NCBI GenBank assembly: GCA_018105865.1
Contig: CM030852.1
Span: forward strand, 9,800,950-9,864,949
Direction: 5' to 3'
Origin: Metaphire vulgaris
Lineage: Eukaryota > Annelida > Clitellata > Crassiclitellata > Megascolecidae
Length of the DNA: 64,000 nt
The notes below the pieces were generated by a model. It worked only from the letters and a program-made list of their open reading frames with translations, had not been told where the DNA came from and searched no databases. Positions 11,461-23,329 of the stretch are shown here, in pieces. Numbering within the stretch: the first letter of the stretch is position 1; every line of letters begins with the position of its first letter. The position numbers were made by a program, and so were the translations under genes.

Positions 11461-11697
11461 CAGAGATGTCCATGTGTTTGGTTAACCCATGGGTTGGGTT
11501 GGATTTGGTTGGGTCAGACTTTTCCATATTAATGATGAGTTGGGCTTGGTCAGAAAAAAGTCACAGTTTAAGAAACTGTAATTTATTACAGTGGGTTGGG
11601 TTGGGTCAAGTAAACCTATTATCGGCATAGGTTGGGTTGGATATTTGATCGATTGGGTTAGATTGGGCTCTAAAAAATGAACCCATGGACATCTCTG
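11461..11697. mobile_element. hAT-type MITE, GGGTTGGGTT family
   Basis: Inverted ends CAGAGATGTCCATG are exact apart from internal drift. The flanking 8-bp duplication ATACACCC is perfect (11453-11460 and 11698-11705). The interior is rich in GGGTTGGGTTGG, the opposite strand of the repeats at 4082-4290 and about 50282-50443. Confidence 0.88.
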
Positions 11698-11705
11698 ATA
11701 CACCC

Positions 11706-12228
11706 TATTGAAGCATGTGGTCTCTGGGTGCGCCCATGCAGAGCCATCAGTGTTTCACTCGTAGGTGCTGGTTATGATGCGCTTACCGCTCCATACCGAC
11801 TAATGTGCATGTGTCTGTCTGGTTCCAACTGTTTTAGTTCTATTGTAGTTAAGTATCAGAAGATGTGCCGAAGATCAGAAAACATCTTATTCTCGAGCGT
11901 TTTAGGGAGCGTCGTTTTTACGCAAAAAGAGCTAATATGTATATTATTCTAATACAAAGTCCAGTCTGTAGAACTAAGTATAGTAAGCTCTGTAAGTTAT
12001 GTGCGTAGCTCTGGCTTAGTGCGTCCTTGTATAGACAAGGTAGCTTTTAGAGTCTAGAGTACTCTAGACGTTATTTCTGCGCAGTAACCAAAGCGATTGA
12101 AAGCGTTTTTATCAGTTGATAGAAAGATTTTGAATAAGTTAGACCAGAGATGAGTTTCTTCGTTGATATCTGAAAATCAACAGAGAATTTATTTTTCGTC
12201 GTTCACTGAATTTTCGTTAATTCTACAG
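11706..12228. promoter_or_regulatory. 5' region of the Mab-21-like gene
   Basis: No TATA box is convincing. A pyrimidine-rich stretch ending TTAATTCTACAG at 12228 looks like a splice acceptor just before the ATG at 12233, so a non-coding or short coding exon may lie upstream. An in-frame TAA at 12218-12220 closes the frame if no such splice is used. Confidence 0.35.
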
Positions 12229-12232
12229 CGAA

Positions 12233-15200
12233 ATGAATTACAAAGATTTTCGTCGCCATTGCTTAACGAGTCGCCAATCAATCGCTCGCTTGCAGGGTGG
12301 TAGTGCCTTCGAACTACCACTAAAGTTCTTTATAAGCAATCCGACAGATTCTGATCGATTATTTTACTTCGACGTCATCTGCGCAATCCCGGAGAATCGA
12401 AATCCTCCGAAGAACTTCAAAGGTACTGTACTTATAATTGAAAGCGTTGATAATCATTCAGGATTCGCCAGATTAAGGCGCAGTGATTCTAGGAATACCT
12501 ATTATTTACGTCCAAAACGTATTGCCAGTAGCACTAATAATGGTCCTGCGGTTGAGATCGATCATGAATATCGCCTCCCACTAATGTTTAGGATGGGATT
12601 ACAATTCTTCAGCCGCAAATGGGGTCGTTTACAGGGCATTAAGACTGATAAGAGTTACTCAGTGTATTGTCCCTATTGGCCACAAGAGGCCCAAGAATGG
12701 CTGACAAGGAAACGGCAAAATGGATGGCCAGACGGAAATCTCATCACACGAGTCAAGAAAGGCGGTTGTCATTTTGTATCAAAACCTCATCAAAACAACC
12801 TAGAGGACAATACACAATGGAGATTTTCTTTTTCGAAAGCAGAATTGATTTTAATTCACAGTTGGACACCAACTCAAAAAGAAGTCTATCACATGCTTCG
12901 TCTTGTCAAAAACAAGATAACAGATAAATGTGGAGGAAGCGAACAGACAGCTTTGCGTACGTATCACTTTAAAACGCTTATGCTTTGGGCGTGTGAACAG
13001 AAACCTCTGGAGTTCTGGAACGAGAATAACATCACAACATGTGTCCGCGAAATACTAATTGAAATGGTGAAGACTTTGAAAAATGGAAACTGTCTTAACT
13101 ATTTCATTTCTGAAAACAATATGCTCGATTATTTGGACGATAGAAATCATTTCGCAAAAGAGATTGAAATTCTGACGGACTTTGTAAAGCATGAATGCTC
13201 AGATCCAGCAGCCACAAAAATTGCAGCTTTCATTCAATGTAATTTATGCATATCGATGTCAAATAAGTTAAGCGAGCTTGTGCTTTTCGACATTCGATCA
13301 AATGTATTTCCATTGCATGAGAGACTAAATGGACCGCTAAGAGACCTTCTGTTCAAGTGTGAATGTTTCTTACCGGAATTGCAACAGCTTTACAGCGCCA
13401 TAGAAGCAGATGTCCGACTTATGTCAATTAATGAAGTGCCAGATAGAAAAACAAGCAAAGATTACAGCGTAGCCTTCAATGGTTACACAGCTGCGTTGAA
13501 TTCCGCTACCGACGAAACGGTGAAGGTTTTGAATGTCAATGTTGCCAATCTGCTGGATGGTTCTGGAAAGGAACTTTTACAGCGAATGACGTTATGGCCT
13601 TTATATTTTCATAAAAAATTGAATGAGACAAATTCTTGCAATGGATGCGAGCTTAGCACATACGAAGGATATCTTGAATTTGAAGAGTACAATATGCTGA
13701 CAGCAGAATCGTCAAACGAGACGGATACTGCAAGATTTTCTATCCGGAAATTCGTAACACAAAAGATTGTGTCCTATTCCAGGAAACAATTCGCTAAACA
13801 GTTATCGAAGTATATTCCATCGCCAATGTATTTCATGAGCGCAGCTTATTTGACAAATTTTTACTACAACACGATGAAGGACGATGAGAAGGCATTGAGT
13901 ATCTGTGACGAGATTTACAGATCGTATTCTAAGTTCCCGAAGCTTCTTGATAATTACATTACTTCTCAAGCAAATTTGCCAATGATCATTGCGACTGAAT
14001 TTTCCACTTTATTTGACGATCACATACGAACTGTGTTGGGTTTCATATTGCTCTGCAAAGCCTCTTCGACGTGTATTTCATCAGAAGATCTGAAGAAGGT
14101 CGTCTTTCCTTTGTCTCCAAATAGATTTATACGCTATGTCGGGTTTCAGTGCGTGCTCAATACAGACGATAATGTTCCAATGGTTTTCGCTTATACTCCT
14201 GATGACTACGAATACGAAGTCCATTGCACGAGAACGACAGTTTCTTTTAGCGAATTATTTCTCTCAGCGGCCATGAGATGTAGAGGAGTGAAGATCCTGC
14301 GATTTTCTTCTGAACATAACGAATTGTGGACATCATTTGGGGAAGGTCAGTGAAATGTCACACACGCTATACAATCACGCCTTTGCTGCCGAATATTCTC
14401 TCAAACTACAGATGAGGGAGTACATTATATCAGCATATGAATAAATATTTCCTAACGCTGAGGGAAATTTCTCTCAAGTGTTAGGGAAAAATTCCTCAAA
14501 CTTTAGTTTACGGAATTACAGTTCTACGGCTCTTCTGCGCTTAAAACCCCACAGTCTACATCTTCGCAGATAGAGATCGATCTTCAGAATCTAATGTTTA
14601 AGCTGTCCCATGTCTGACTGCTCCTACCATAGATTTCTTCTGTAATACCATCCTGATTGGTTTGTTTCAGATAGCGCCATATACTGATGTCCGTCCGTCC
14701 CTGAGTCTCCATCCACCCTGTACTGCTACAAGCAACTTATCCACTATTCTAGATTTTCATAACGGTTAGTTTTATGCGCTTAAGTGGGGGCAAAATCAAC
14801 ACCTACGTGTAGTCTGGTTTTGCAGAGGTACCTTGTTTTGTTAAACGTAGTATTTCTAATTGAATTCCACATGACGTTTTTTAGTTCTTGGAAGAATTTG
14901 GTGCCGCGTTGAAAATGATGCGAATTTCGAAAGCCAATACCTAATGAACGAGCTTAACAATCCAAACAATGCATCTCAAAACCAGTTGGAGCTTCGTGAC
15001 ATTGGATTTGTGCTGGCGGAACCTCTAGCATCAGCAGCAGACCTTGCTCTCTATTTCCTCTTTCAATCGACAGACAACGTCAAGCGTATGAAAAAAAGAC
15101 TCAGGAGTGGAGCGTTGAAAACTCTCGTTGAAAATGACTTTAAGAAGCTGTTAGATCGAGGGCAGATGCCAATATCCGTGTCTGTAGAATGGTTTCCCGG

Positions 15201-15240
15201 TGACTATGAGAGATGTATTAAAGGTTTTACTCATAATTGA
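12233..15240 (+). CDS. Mab-21/cGAS-like nucleotidyltransferase-fold protein, two exons
   Basis: Exon 1 is 12233-14345 and exon 2 is 14885-15240. The 539-bp intron starts GTCAGT and ends TTTTTTAG; the phase-1 join restores one frame of about 822 residues. The N-terminal part has a GGS motif at residues 22-24 followed by TDSDRL at 38-43, matching the G-S and acidic dyad of this nucleotidyltransferase superfamily; D139 in a KTDKSYSVYC context may be the third acid. The Mab-21 signature follows: CPYWPQEAQEWLTRKR at 146-161, GWP, GCHFVSKPH and QWRFSFSKAEL to about 204, then the helical C-terminal lobe to about 300. The remaining 520 residues include a TPR-like helical stretch (AAYLTNFYYNTMKDDEKAL) and have no named domain. 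In this superfamily cGAS and cGLRs make cyclic dinucleotides on sensing nucleic acid, but many Mab-21 proteins have no known activity. The short N-terminus before GGS suggests a missing upstream exon. Confidence 0.88.
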
Positions 15241-15284
15241 TATTCGATGCAAAGTTGTTTTATTTATTGGTCAAACTCCTGGTA

Positions 15285-15380
15285 ACATTATCGCATGAGA
15301 ATATCGGCTACAACTGTCCTGCTTACGTAGCGCTATATAAATTTACGAGATTTTTCTTACTTGCTTACTTAATTGCGAAC
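15285..15380 (+). repeat. LINE/SINE 3' tail
   Basis: The run GGCTACAACTGTCCTGCTT, then AGCGCTATATAAATTTACGAGATTTT and a (CTTA)n end, matches the 3' tail of the LINE at 31552-32890 (GCAGCTACAGTTGTGCTGC, GGCGCTATAGAAATCCACGAGATTTT, ACTTT repeats). It lies just past the stop of the Mab-21-like gene, so it may form part of that gene's 3' UTR. Confidence 0.55.
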
Positions 15381-16260
15381 TCTGCAATAACTTTTAACAG
15401 AGCTATTTTTATTTACTCACCTGAGCATACTCTCTTCAATTATCTTTAAGCTTAACCCTTTAGAATACAAATCGTATTCATTTGCTTAGTGGCGCATGAG
15501 TGTCAACTCCGTATTTTTATGTTATGTTAATAATGGTAGGGCCTATTATAATTATAATACCGTGTTTCGTTTGGTTTTGCCAGGTGCTAAATATAAAAGC
15601 ACACGCTTATATTTTAGCCTATATACACATATTTGTATGCACGGTGACTCATTTAATTAAATCTAGACCTCTTTGTAGTTTGGTTATAACTGTTCCAGAT
15701 ATAGTACGAGCCTGATGAATATTAGTACATCACTGTGTTCTGTACACAATATGCCTTTATGTGATATGATTCTCGTTTACATTTGCTGTATCAGTGTCAA
15801 TATTATAATGAAAAAAGGAAATTTCATGGAATACTTTTTATTACAATGGACTTTTTTTAAATTATCGAGTTCTGTTTTCATCTGCAAAATAGCAAACAGA
15901 GATGCACTTATATTTTCACTCTGTCTACAATAGCCTACTTCAAATCTGCCGATCGCAGATTTACAGCATATATACATCATACATACACACACACATATAT
16001 ATTCAATGCGTCTCGACTATTCACTGCCTATAACCAAATATATTTAAGATGCAATACGCAATATGCATACGTCAATTTTTGGTAATAAGGTAAAGTAAAG
16101 TTCATCCGTAGGCTCCGGTGCTGATCTCCGGTTTCAAAAAGGTAATAGGTTAAGTAAAATGCACACTTATTAAGTTGCTGATGAGCCTTTGGATACAGTT
16201 TTAGCAAATCTTCTCTAGTGCTGATAGCTAGTAGGTCTATTTTATAGACAGTAGTGACTT
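15381..16260. other. intergenic with SINE scrap
   Basis: Nothing coding is supportable. A short GGTAAAGTAAAG SINE fragment at 16086-16150 is related to 3500-3665. A (CA)n/(TA) run lies at about 15982-16001. Confidence 0.4.
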
Positions 16261-16329
16261 GTTAAAGATATAGTGATTTCAATAACCGTTGTCATTTTGT
16301 CCATTAGAAATAATAACAGTTGTAATCTT

Positions 16330-16570
16330 AAAAGCCTAGTTATGCAATTGCCTCCTCAGATTCTCACTTCCTCATGTAGCATATCAGCATCTAACACTTT
16401 GTCAATTTTCCTCAATTTGCCAATTTTAATTTGTCAATTTGCCATCAGTTTAAGCGTTTAAGATATAATGACATCTATACTCACATTATCATCATTCATG
16501 AGAGTATTTTCTTGATCCTGTTGAATGTCCAGCTTACGGCGTTTTACAATCGAGCTCATCTTAGGCAGAA
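16330..16570 (-). pseudogene. relic first exons of the KRRKLD-headed gene
   Basis: On the minus strand an ATG near 16567 opens a 25-residue exon beginning MSSIVKRRKLDIQQDQEN and ending at a GTGAGT donor. It is nearly identical to exon 1 of the gene at 45.4-46.0 kb, including the intron start and upstream DNA. The following exon is recognisable (KIDKVLDADMLHE) but an in-frame TGA precedes it and another follows VRI, so the copy is broken and cut off there. KRRKLD resembles a classical nuclear localisation signal. Confidence 0.65.
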
Positions 16571-16869
16571 TGCTGGGAGAGACTTCGCTTGCTCGGGTGG
16601 GATAAACCGCTCCTGTGATCGGCGTTTGGCGTTAGGCTGCCTGTAGGCCACTCAATCCTTCTTAAAAGATCAAGTACAGCTTAGTTTACTTCACAGTATA
16701 GTTAGCAAAATGTCTGCCTTACAGTAGACCACAATTCCTGTTGGTCTAAATCTTGCCCACAAAGTAGCATGCAATTGAAAAATTGCTTCATTTAAATACA
16801 CAAAACTATTTTCTTGCACCATTTGTAAGACTTCTGTCTGTACCTAGTCTGACTCACCAATGTTAGACA

Positions 16870-18390
16870 CAGAATCTATAAAGGATGAGGAAAAGCGCTG
16901 AGGAAAACGCAGCAAAAGGACTACAGACAATGGGAAGACTTAGACATATTTGGAATGCTAAAGAAATAAATATCAACACAAAAATTCAAATATACAACAC
17001 TACCATTGTTCCACATTCAATTATCATACCAATATACAAAGGAAAAGGAGACAAAGAATTATGCGATAACTATAGAGGAATAACTCTGCTCAGCATACCA
17101 GGAAAAGTCTTCACAAAGATTATACAAAAAAGAATCAGTAGTTATATAGAAAAGATAATGGGAGAAGAACAAGCAGTATTCAGACCTGGAAGAAGTACCA
17201 TAGACCAACTCTTTACCTTAAGACAACTGATAGAAAAATACACAGAGGCAAATAAAACTGTGTGCATCAATTTCATCGACTACAAACAGGCGTTTGACTC
17301 AGTATGGCACGAAGGCTTATGGCAGGCTATGAGAAACATTGGTGTAGAAGAGAAACTAATAAATCTAATACAAGCAATATACAAGAAAATGGAAAGTGCA
17401 GTAAAAGTTGATAAAGACCTATCAGAATGGTTTAAAACAGAAGTCGGGAATAGACAGGGATGCGTGCTATCTCCATCTCTCTTCATAATAATTCTAGAAG
17501 TAATCTTTAAAATAGCAACTGAGAATCTAAACATTGGAGTGAATTGTAGTGGAGAAAATATATCAAACCTTAAATTTGCAGACGATGTAAGCTTACTAGC
17601 GGAAAGTGCTAGAAGTTTAGAAAGGCTTACAGACCAAGTAAATCAAACAAGCAGAAGATTTGGACTCCGTATTAATCCAGAAAAAACTAAAGTCATGGCA
17701 GTCAACAAAAAAGAGAGAAAATGATACACATATCAGTAGAAGGAAATAACATCGAACAAGTAAAGAATTTTACATGTGTTGGAAGAGAAATATCAAGCGA
17801 TGGAAGACACGAACAAGATATTAGAAAGAGAGCAGCAAAAGGACTACAGACAATGGGAAGACTTAGACATATTTGGAATGCTAAAGAAATAAAGATCAAC
17901 ACAAAAATTCAAATATACAACACTATCATTGTTCCACAAATGCTTTATGGGTCAGAAACGTGGATATTAAAAAGAGCAGATGAAAACAGACTATTGGTGG
18001 CAGAAATGAGTTGTTTGAGAAAGATATTGGGAGTAGGTAAATTACAAAGAATAAGAAATGAAGACATCAGGAAAAGACTGGGAATGAAAGAGACAATAAT
18101 AGATAAAATCAGAAGAAGAAGACTTAGATGGTATGGACATGTAAATAGAATGAAAAGCAACATACTCCCATATAAAGCACTCTACACATACAAAGAAGAA
18201 AAAAGAGGAAGAGGAAGACCCTAGAAAAGGTGGATGGATAACATCAAAGAAGACTTCGAAAGATATCAAATGACAATAATAGATGGAATGAGATTAACAA
18301 CGGAAAAAGATAAATGGAAAAGTTTTGTGTCTAGCTATTGCCGCTAATGAGCTGGCAGAAAGCAACTATGATGATGATGATGAAACTATG
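16870..18390 (+). mobile_element. rearranged RTE-like LINE without endonuclease
   Basis: Residues read from 17020 give the RT fingers and palm in order: an IIPIYKGKGDKELCDNYRGI block, a QAVFRPGRSTIDQLFTLRQ block, the FIDYKQAFDSVWH motif, GNRQGCVLSPSLF, and LKFADDVSLL in place of the usual YADD. The thumb/C-terminal part (17721-18340) has MLYGSETW and RRRRLRWYGHVNRM, typical of RTE-type elements. The frame shifts at about 17724 and a stop interrupts RGRP at 18222. The endonuclease is absent. The 3' end is a short GATGATGATGATG tail. Segment 16905-17015 duplicates 17829-17939 and is fused upstream of the RT, so the copy is chimeric. Confidence 0.85.
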
Positions 18391-18399
18391 TACTACATT

Positions 18400-19201
18400 G
18401 CGTACTCTTTTAAAGTCTTATAGGTTACGGGCCCAGAATACAGGCTAATACATACGTTTTTTGCGATAAAGTATTCGGACGACACGAAAGGATTAAACTT
18501 CGGACACTTCAAACAGTCGAGGATTGCGCCGCTAAGCATACGGACATACGGGCACACAGACATACGGAATAAGAAATAAAAGATGGCGGAATGCAGTATG
18601 AGCAACCGAATTCTCATAGCGAAACTGAACGGTAACAATTATCAACTATGGACATTTAAAGTCGAGTTATTGCTAATATAGGACGATTTATGGAAAGTAG
18701 TTGAAGAAGAGCCACCAACAAATATTACAGAAGAATGGAAAAATAAGGACAACAAAGCGCGGGCTACCATCGGTCTCTTATTAGAGGATAATCAGCTACA
18801 TCTTATACAGAAGGAAACTACATCAAAAGGACTGTGGCAAGCAATCATAGAGACCAAAATGCCATAAGACGACTAGAAACAGAGGACCTAGCTGTAAATT
18901 TTCATGTGGAAAATTGTCAAGTAGTCGAAAGATGCGAATGCTGCATAAAGGCAAAGATGACAAAGCAATCTCTTCCAAGAAAGTCAGAATCACGAAGTAC
19001 AGAAAAACTTAACCTAATACATAGGCCTACAGATGTCTGTGGACCTATACAGACAACTACTCCAGGAGGTGCAAGGTATTTCGTGACGATGATTGACGAC
19101 TACAGTAAATACTGCAAAGTATATTTGTTGGAACAGAAATCAGAAGTGCCTAACAGAATAATTGTAAAGTTCCTTTCCAATGTATTCACCTCCACGATCT
19201 G
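18400..19201 (+). mobile_element. internally deleted Ty1/copia element
   Basis: A primer-binding-site-like GGTTACGGGCCCAG at about 18422 follows a short LTR scrap. Gag starts at the ATG at 18583 (KLNGNNYQLWTFKVELLL, then a TAG, then WKVVEEE and ATIGLLLEDNQLHLI) and stops at about 18849. In another frame the integrase follows directly: NAIRRLETE, a CECCIKAKM zinc-binding half, TDVCGPIQTTTPGGARYF and IDDYSKYCKVYLL, ending at 19201. Protease, the rest of integrase, RT, RNase H and the 3' LTR are missing. An in-frame extra pair of codons between the expected H and T of IHTDVCGP coincides with a TAGGCCTA octamer at 19022-19029. Confidence 0.82.
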
Positions 19202-19985
19202 ATCTGATTTGCTTTGGTGTTTTCTGTAAGGTATGTACAGACTAAATTTCAGGGATAGAGGTAAGGTGCAGGGCGAGAGGTAAGGTGCATTGAGAGGCAA
19301 GGTGCATTGAGAGGTAAAATGCACGGTAAGGAAGATTAGGTACACGGAGAGTTAAGGCCGAGGTAAAAGGACGCTTGGAAGAGGGATTGAGGGAGGAATA
19401 TCGAATGGAAGTGCAGGAGTGGTGCGCAAGGTACAGGTGGTAGTAAGAGAGCCTGAAATCTTAGCCAAAAAGCTAGGACGAACGACCACGTGCTTTAAAG
19501 TGAGTCAGACCCCGTGTGTGCAGGACCGGGCTGAGCCATCTTGAGTGCAATAGGCCTAGGGACCTCGTGAGAGCCTGGTTCGCCACAGTATATTCTGCAA
19601 CACTGTCATTGTTATAAATGCATATGTCTAATGATCAGTGATTTGTTTACTAGTGTAAGAACAATGGTACGCATAAATGTTTTAGAATTTTGAATAGAGA
19701 CGTCAACTGTGTACGCAAGCATTAAATTTTCACAAAATGAATTACATTTATGCCACACCCTTAGTAGAAGACGTTTGCAGAGAGTCGCAGCAATGCTTTA
19801 GCCATGTTTAAAGACATTTTCTATATTCATGAGCATGTTTGAAGATGGCATATATTCATTAGCTCCAACACGCCGATGTTTAACCAGAGAAACCTTTACT
19901 ATATGATCAGAAAAAATCGACTGTTAGACATTATGCAATTAGGTCTGTTATTGTTTTTGTTTTTCAAGATACGATCAAAGTCCGA
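19202..19985. other. intergenic
   Basis: A short run of units like GAGAGGTAAGGTGCATT lies at about 19256-19330. TAGGCCTA occurs at 19551-19558. Nothing coding is supportable. Confidence 0.4.
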
Positions 19986-19989
19986 TTAT

Positions 19990-21639
19990 TTATTGTGCAC
20001 GGAAAATGAAGAGTTCCTGGACATTATCGTTTCTGCTCAACAAACCGACGATTAATTGAGAGGTATCGCTGTCGTAATAATATGAAGCAAAGAAATCTGT
20101 CATCATCATTTGAGCCGAGGTATCGAAGCATCTCTTTGCATTACGAATAAAATCATACAATGCTGGATATCCGTTGTTTGGTAGAAACACGACAATCAAA
20201 TTTTCGTCTGAAGCGCTGTATCCGGCTGTTAAATTCTTCTTGACGTTGATCCTGCGTTCAATCGTTAGATTGAATAAATGAAGATCATTACAATTCTCTG
20301 TTGCACGATTCATAATGAAGAGTGAAAAGCGTTTCATATTCATTGGCGCGATGTCGCGTTCTTCCGTTCGATTCACGTCAAGAATCGATTCGACGTTGGA
20401 AGCATTCCACTCATTCAGACTCAAATCAATTAGTCTGGTTTGCTCGAAGCCCATTTGATCATTCAAACGAGGATCGAAATGTATCGTCTCAAAATAATAA
20501 TCCCCAAAAGGTGAATGAAAAGTATACCATGTTATCTCCACGAATAATAGGCCTACTTTGCGAACGAGGTCTTCGTTCGTGTTGCAAACGTTCATGTAAA
20601 AACGATTGTCTTCTTTGCCAATTATTAGCATGTGTCCGTCGTTTGAGATTGACATAAGAAGCGGGGTTACGGCTGAGGGACATGAGAGCTTTCTCGACAA
20701 ATGATCTGCCCATCTTATCTGCCAGACTCCTTTTAAATGGCTGAGGATAAAGACACTCTCCGTTTTCTTGTTCCACGCAGAGTAAGAAACAAGGCCGATT
20801 TCTCCAGTGTATATTACAAATGCAAGGTTAAACGGATGTCTGTCTTCATAAATACGAAGATGTGAATAATATTGAACCCAGGTCCCATGAACACATAGAA
20901 TGGCGATGAACTGTCCAAATTTAGTAACCGAAATAACATGAAATGGAGCAACATCAATAATCGAGATGATTTGAAATTTTTCTGAAAGATAACGAAGCAT
21001 TGTTACGCCAATTATCCAGTGTCTCAAATAATGCATCTACGCCAAGTTGAGAGCTGGCATCTATTCATTATGTGATCGCAACTGCCTTATTTAAGATATT
21101 TAGAAGCCCATATACTCAAGGGATAGATGCGGTCAGTGTTTATTCTAGGCCTTCTCTGGGAATCCCCCAGTTTTAAAATTTCCCCCCCCCAAAAAAAAAA
21201 TTATATGTTGGCTGGGGAGATGGAAATTTCTCCTCCAAAAGTGTGGAGACTCAGACCTTGTCCCCCAAACATTTCAAAATCCCCCCCAATGTCAAGGTGA
21301 CTAGAATAAACACTGGCTGTGGTTGTTCCTCTCGGAGATGCGCTTTCGAAAGGATATAAGAGATGGTATGGTTGCCACACAAGATTATTTCGGATATCAT
21401 TTGTCTTTGAAGGCGAGCATCGCATTCCAAATACTCAGTGATAATCTTACTGTCAGTAGAAAATGCATCATTTGGCGACTACGTTGCATTCTTATCTTGC
21501 TTTATCTTGACTTACTTCTCTCCAGTGATATCACTTCATGTTCTGTGTCGGTGACGCTATCGTAATAGATCGAAGCAAACGATTGATTTAAAGCAACGAC
21601 CAACAGAAGAATCATCGCTCGATAGAAAAAAGACGACAT
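19990..21639 (-). CDS. putative secreted beta-propeller-like protein, two exons
   Basis: Exon 2 (20981 down to 19990) carries most of a 348-codon open frame. Exon 1 is inferred at 21639-21516: it starts MSSFFYRAMILLLVVALNQ, has a hydrophobic core and an FAS cleavage-like site, and ends at a strong GTAAGT donor in phase 1. The acceptor ATCTTTCAG before 20981 is phase-compatible and gives about 371 residues. The body has repeated beta-rich segments of 40-45 residues with hydrophobic pairs and W/Y positions (TWVQYYSHLRIY, NDGHMLIIGKEDN, TSQLIVGLL), like a divergent propeller. No family signature is definite. Three NxS/T sites are visible, fitting secretion. A MITE at 21134-21315 lies in the intron. 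If exon 1 is not joined, translation could start at 21036 without a signal peptide. Other propeller-like genes on the same strand lie at 29.4 and 35.3 kb. Confidence 0.6.
21134..21315. mobile_element. hAT-type MITE in intron
   Basis: Inverted ends CAGTGTTTATTCTAG are exact. Flanks GATGCGGT and GCTGTGGT agree at 6 of 8 positions. A sister copy with a perfect 8-bp duplication is at 52715-52865; both have a GGGAATCCCC block near the left end and ACCTTGTCC/GACCTCTCC-type blocks inside. Confidence 0.78.
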
Positions 21640-22125
21640 TTCAACTGAGACAATTTCCGTAAAATGTTATCACAGTGTATGTTCAGCCGCGATTTCACGA
21701 ACTAATACGCAAACTTACTCAGCCGCAATATTTATTCAGAAAAAAAAGCGCCGTATGTCTATATTCTCTAACAACATAATTTGTTATGACGTATAGATGA
21801 AAGGGTGCATTGTAGTCGTAATATTGCAGGCCGTAAAGACATCATCTGCCTTCGATTACTGTCTCCTGCAGTTAGCTGAGCGTCAGCATTCAACACAACG
21901 CAACTTAATACTAAAAATATAATTCAGAACACAGTCTGATAATTGGTAAGACAAGGAAAGCCAGTGTCATGTATTTGGTCGCCCGACACTAGATTATAAT
22001 CAACTGCGTTGTAAAGTTAATTGCATATTATAATTTAAGGATATTTGATTAATTATTCGTAAAAATGTGCATGTTATGGAAATCAGTGACTAGTTCCTAT
22101 TTTTTAACATTCTGGACTTGCGGCC
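21640..22125 (-). promoter_or_regulatory. upstream region of the secreted propeller gene, duplicated at 25.2 kb
   Basis: An AT-rich AATAAATATT word lies about 95 bp upstream of the ATG at 21639. The block 21825-22125 aligns by eye with 25195-25500 (shared GTAAAGAC, TGCCTTC/CGCCTTC, ACTGTC, CCTGCAGTTA, GATAATTGGT, AAGCAAGGAAA words). The second copy has no propeller gene next to it. The duplication suggests loss or movement of a gene copy. Confidence 0.45.
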
Positions 22126-22130
22126 TCTAT

Positions 22131-22305
22131 TTTGCTTAGATGGTTAGAGCTGTTGATGCAATAAACAATGCATTTGAAAGTCCAACTCTCTGCTGTGCGA
22201 GAGACCCGTCTCGTCGAGTTTTATGTTCATGCTAGTTTGGCGATATACTAAGGCAATTGGCTGGATTGGTGTTAAGCGGTTACAGGAATAGAAAATCGAG
22301 CGAAG
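22131..22305 (+). repeat. degenerate tRNA-derived SINE
   Basis: TTAGATGGTTAGAGC resembles an A box, followed at tRNA-like spacing by a weak B-box-like AAAGTCCAACTC. The right part has no clear body. A shorter relative, CCCAGATGGCTGAGA, occurs near 32953. Confidence 0.35.
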
Positions 22306-22319
22306 ACATACGACACTTG

Positions 22320-23250
22320 ATTGACTACTTATTGATTGATTGATGATGATTTATTTCAACTCAGCTCAAAAGCAGTTGGATACAATATATCAAAGTACAA
22401 TAAAATAGCAGATCAAAATGTAACCCTTATAAATACAATAAATGAGAACAGAATAGCAAAAGAAAATAGTAACATATTTAAATCAGAACTAAACTAATGA
22501 TACATTTTACAATCAAGGTAAAGACAAGGTAATGCCAACAAATCTGTAACACAATCGTTGAATAATCAAGTAACATGATAAACAATGTTATTATCAATAA
22601 CAGCACTACACAGTTTGTATGTACGTACAAAACATCAAATTTAATTGAGGTGAAAATTGATGTCAAAAGAGAACGAAGTTCCCATGAGAATGTTCCTTAA
22701 CGTGGCAAGCAGTTGCAAAAATGATACATTTGTTAAGCAATATAAGGACCTTTAGAAAGCAGCATAAATAAATAAACAAGTTTCAGTGAGTGGAAAAAAG
22801 TTGACCTAAAGGATAGTGATATCTCGATAAGTGGGCAACTTAATTTTATAGTAGTAACTTAGTTTGACCTATAAGGCAGTATGAAAAAAGTATGCTAGAT
22901 CTAGAGGAATAAATGTTGGATGAATGAAGTTTATTTTATTATCACTAATTGGAATAAAGATTCATCAAATTAATACAAGGAAAGTCAATATTTATAGCTA
23001 TAAGTCTGTGTCTAGTAGAAAAGATTTTATTGAAACTTAAATGTTATGAGTTTATTTAAACTCCTAAGTTGGTCTGGAATACTATTCAAAATGCAAGGTC
23101 CATAATGTTTATAATGGTAAAAAGCCTCCTGTTAGTTTGAGTGATGTTTTTGCTAAGAGAGATTTTTTCAGTGCTTATAGGGTTGAATAATCATATAATT
23201 CAAGCATATGCGAATATAAAGGCACACTATATATGTTTGACAGTGACAAT
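22320..23250 (-). repeat. probable LINE 3' remnant
   Basis: Read on the minus strand the segment ends GAGTTGAAATAAATCATCATCAATCAATC, a typical LINE tail. Near 23170-23040 a degraded NSIPDQLRSLNK stretch resembles the end of a LINE ORF2 (NSLPxxIRxxxS). The body is too worn to place in a clade. Confidence 0.4.
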
Positions 23251-23329
23251 GAATACTTTGTAGTAATAAGACACGTGGACCCCTTGGCTGTAAAAATGCT
23301 CTTCTCTTTGAATTACCAACGACGTTGTT

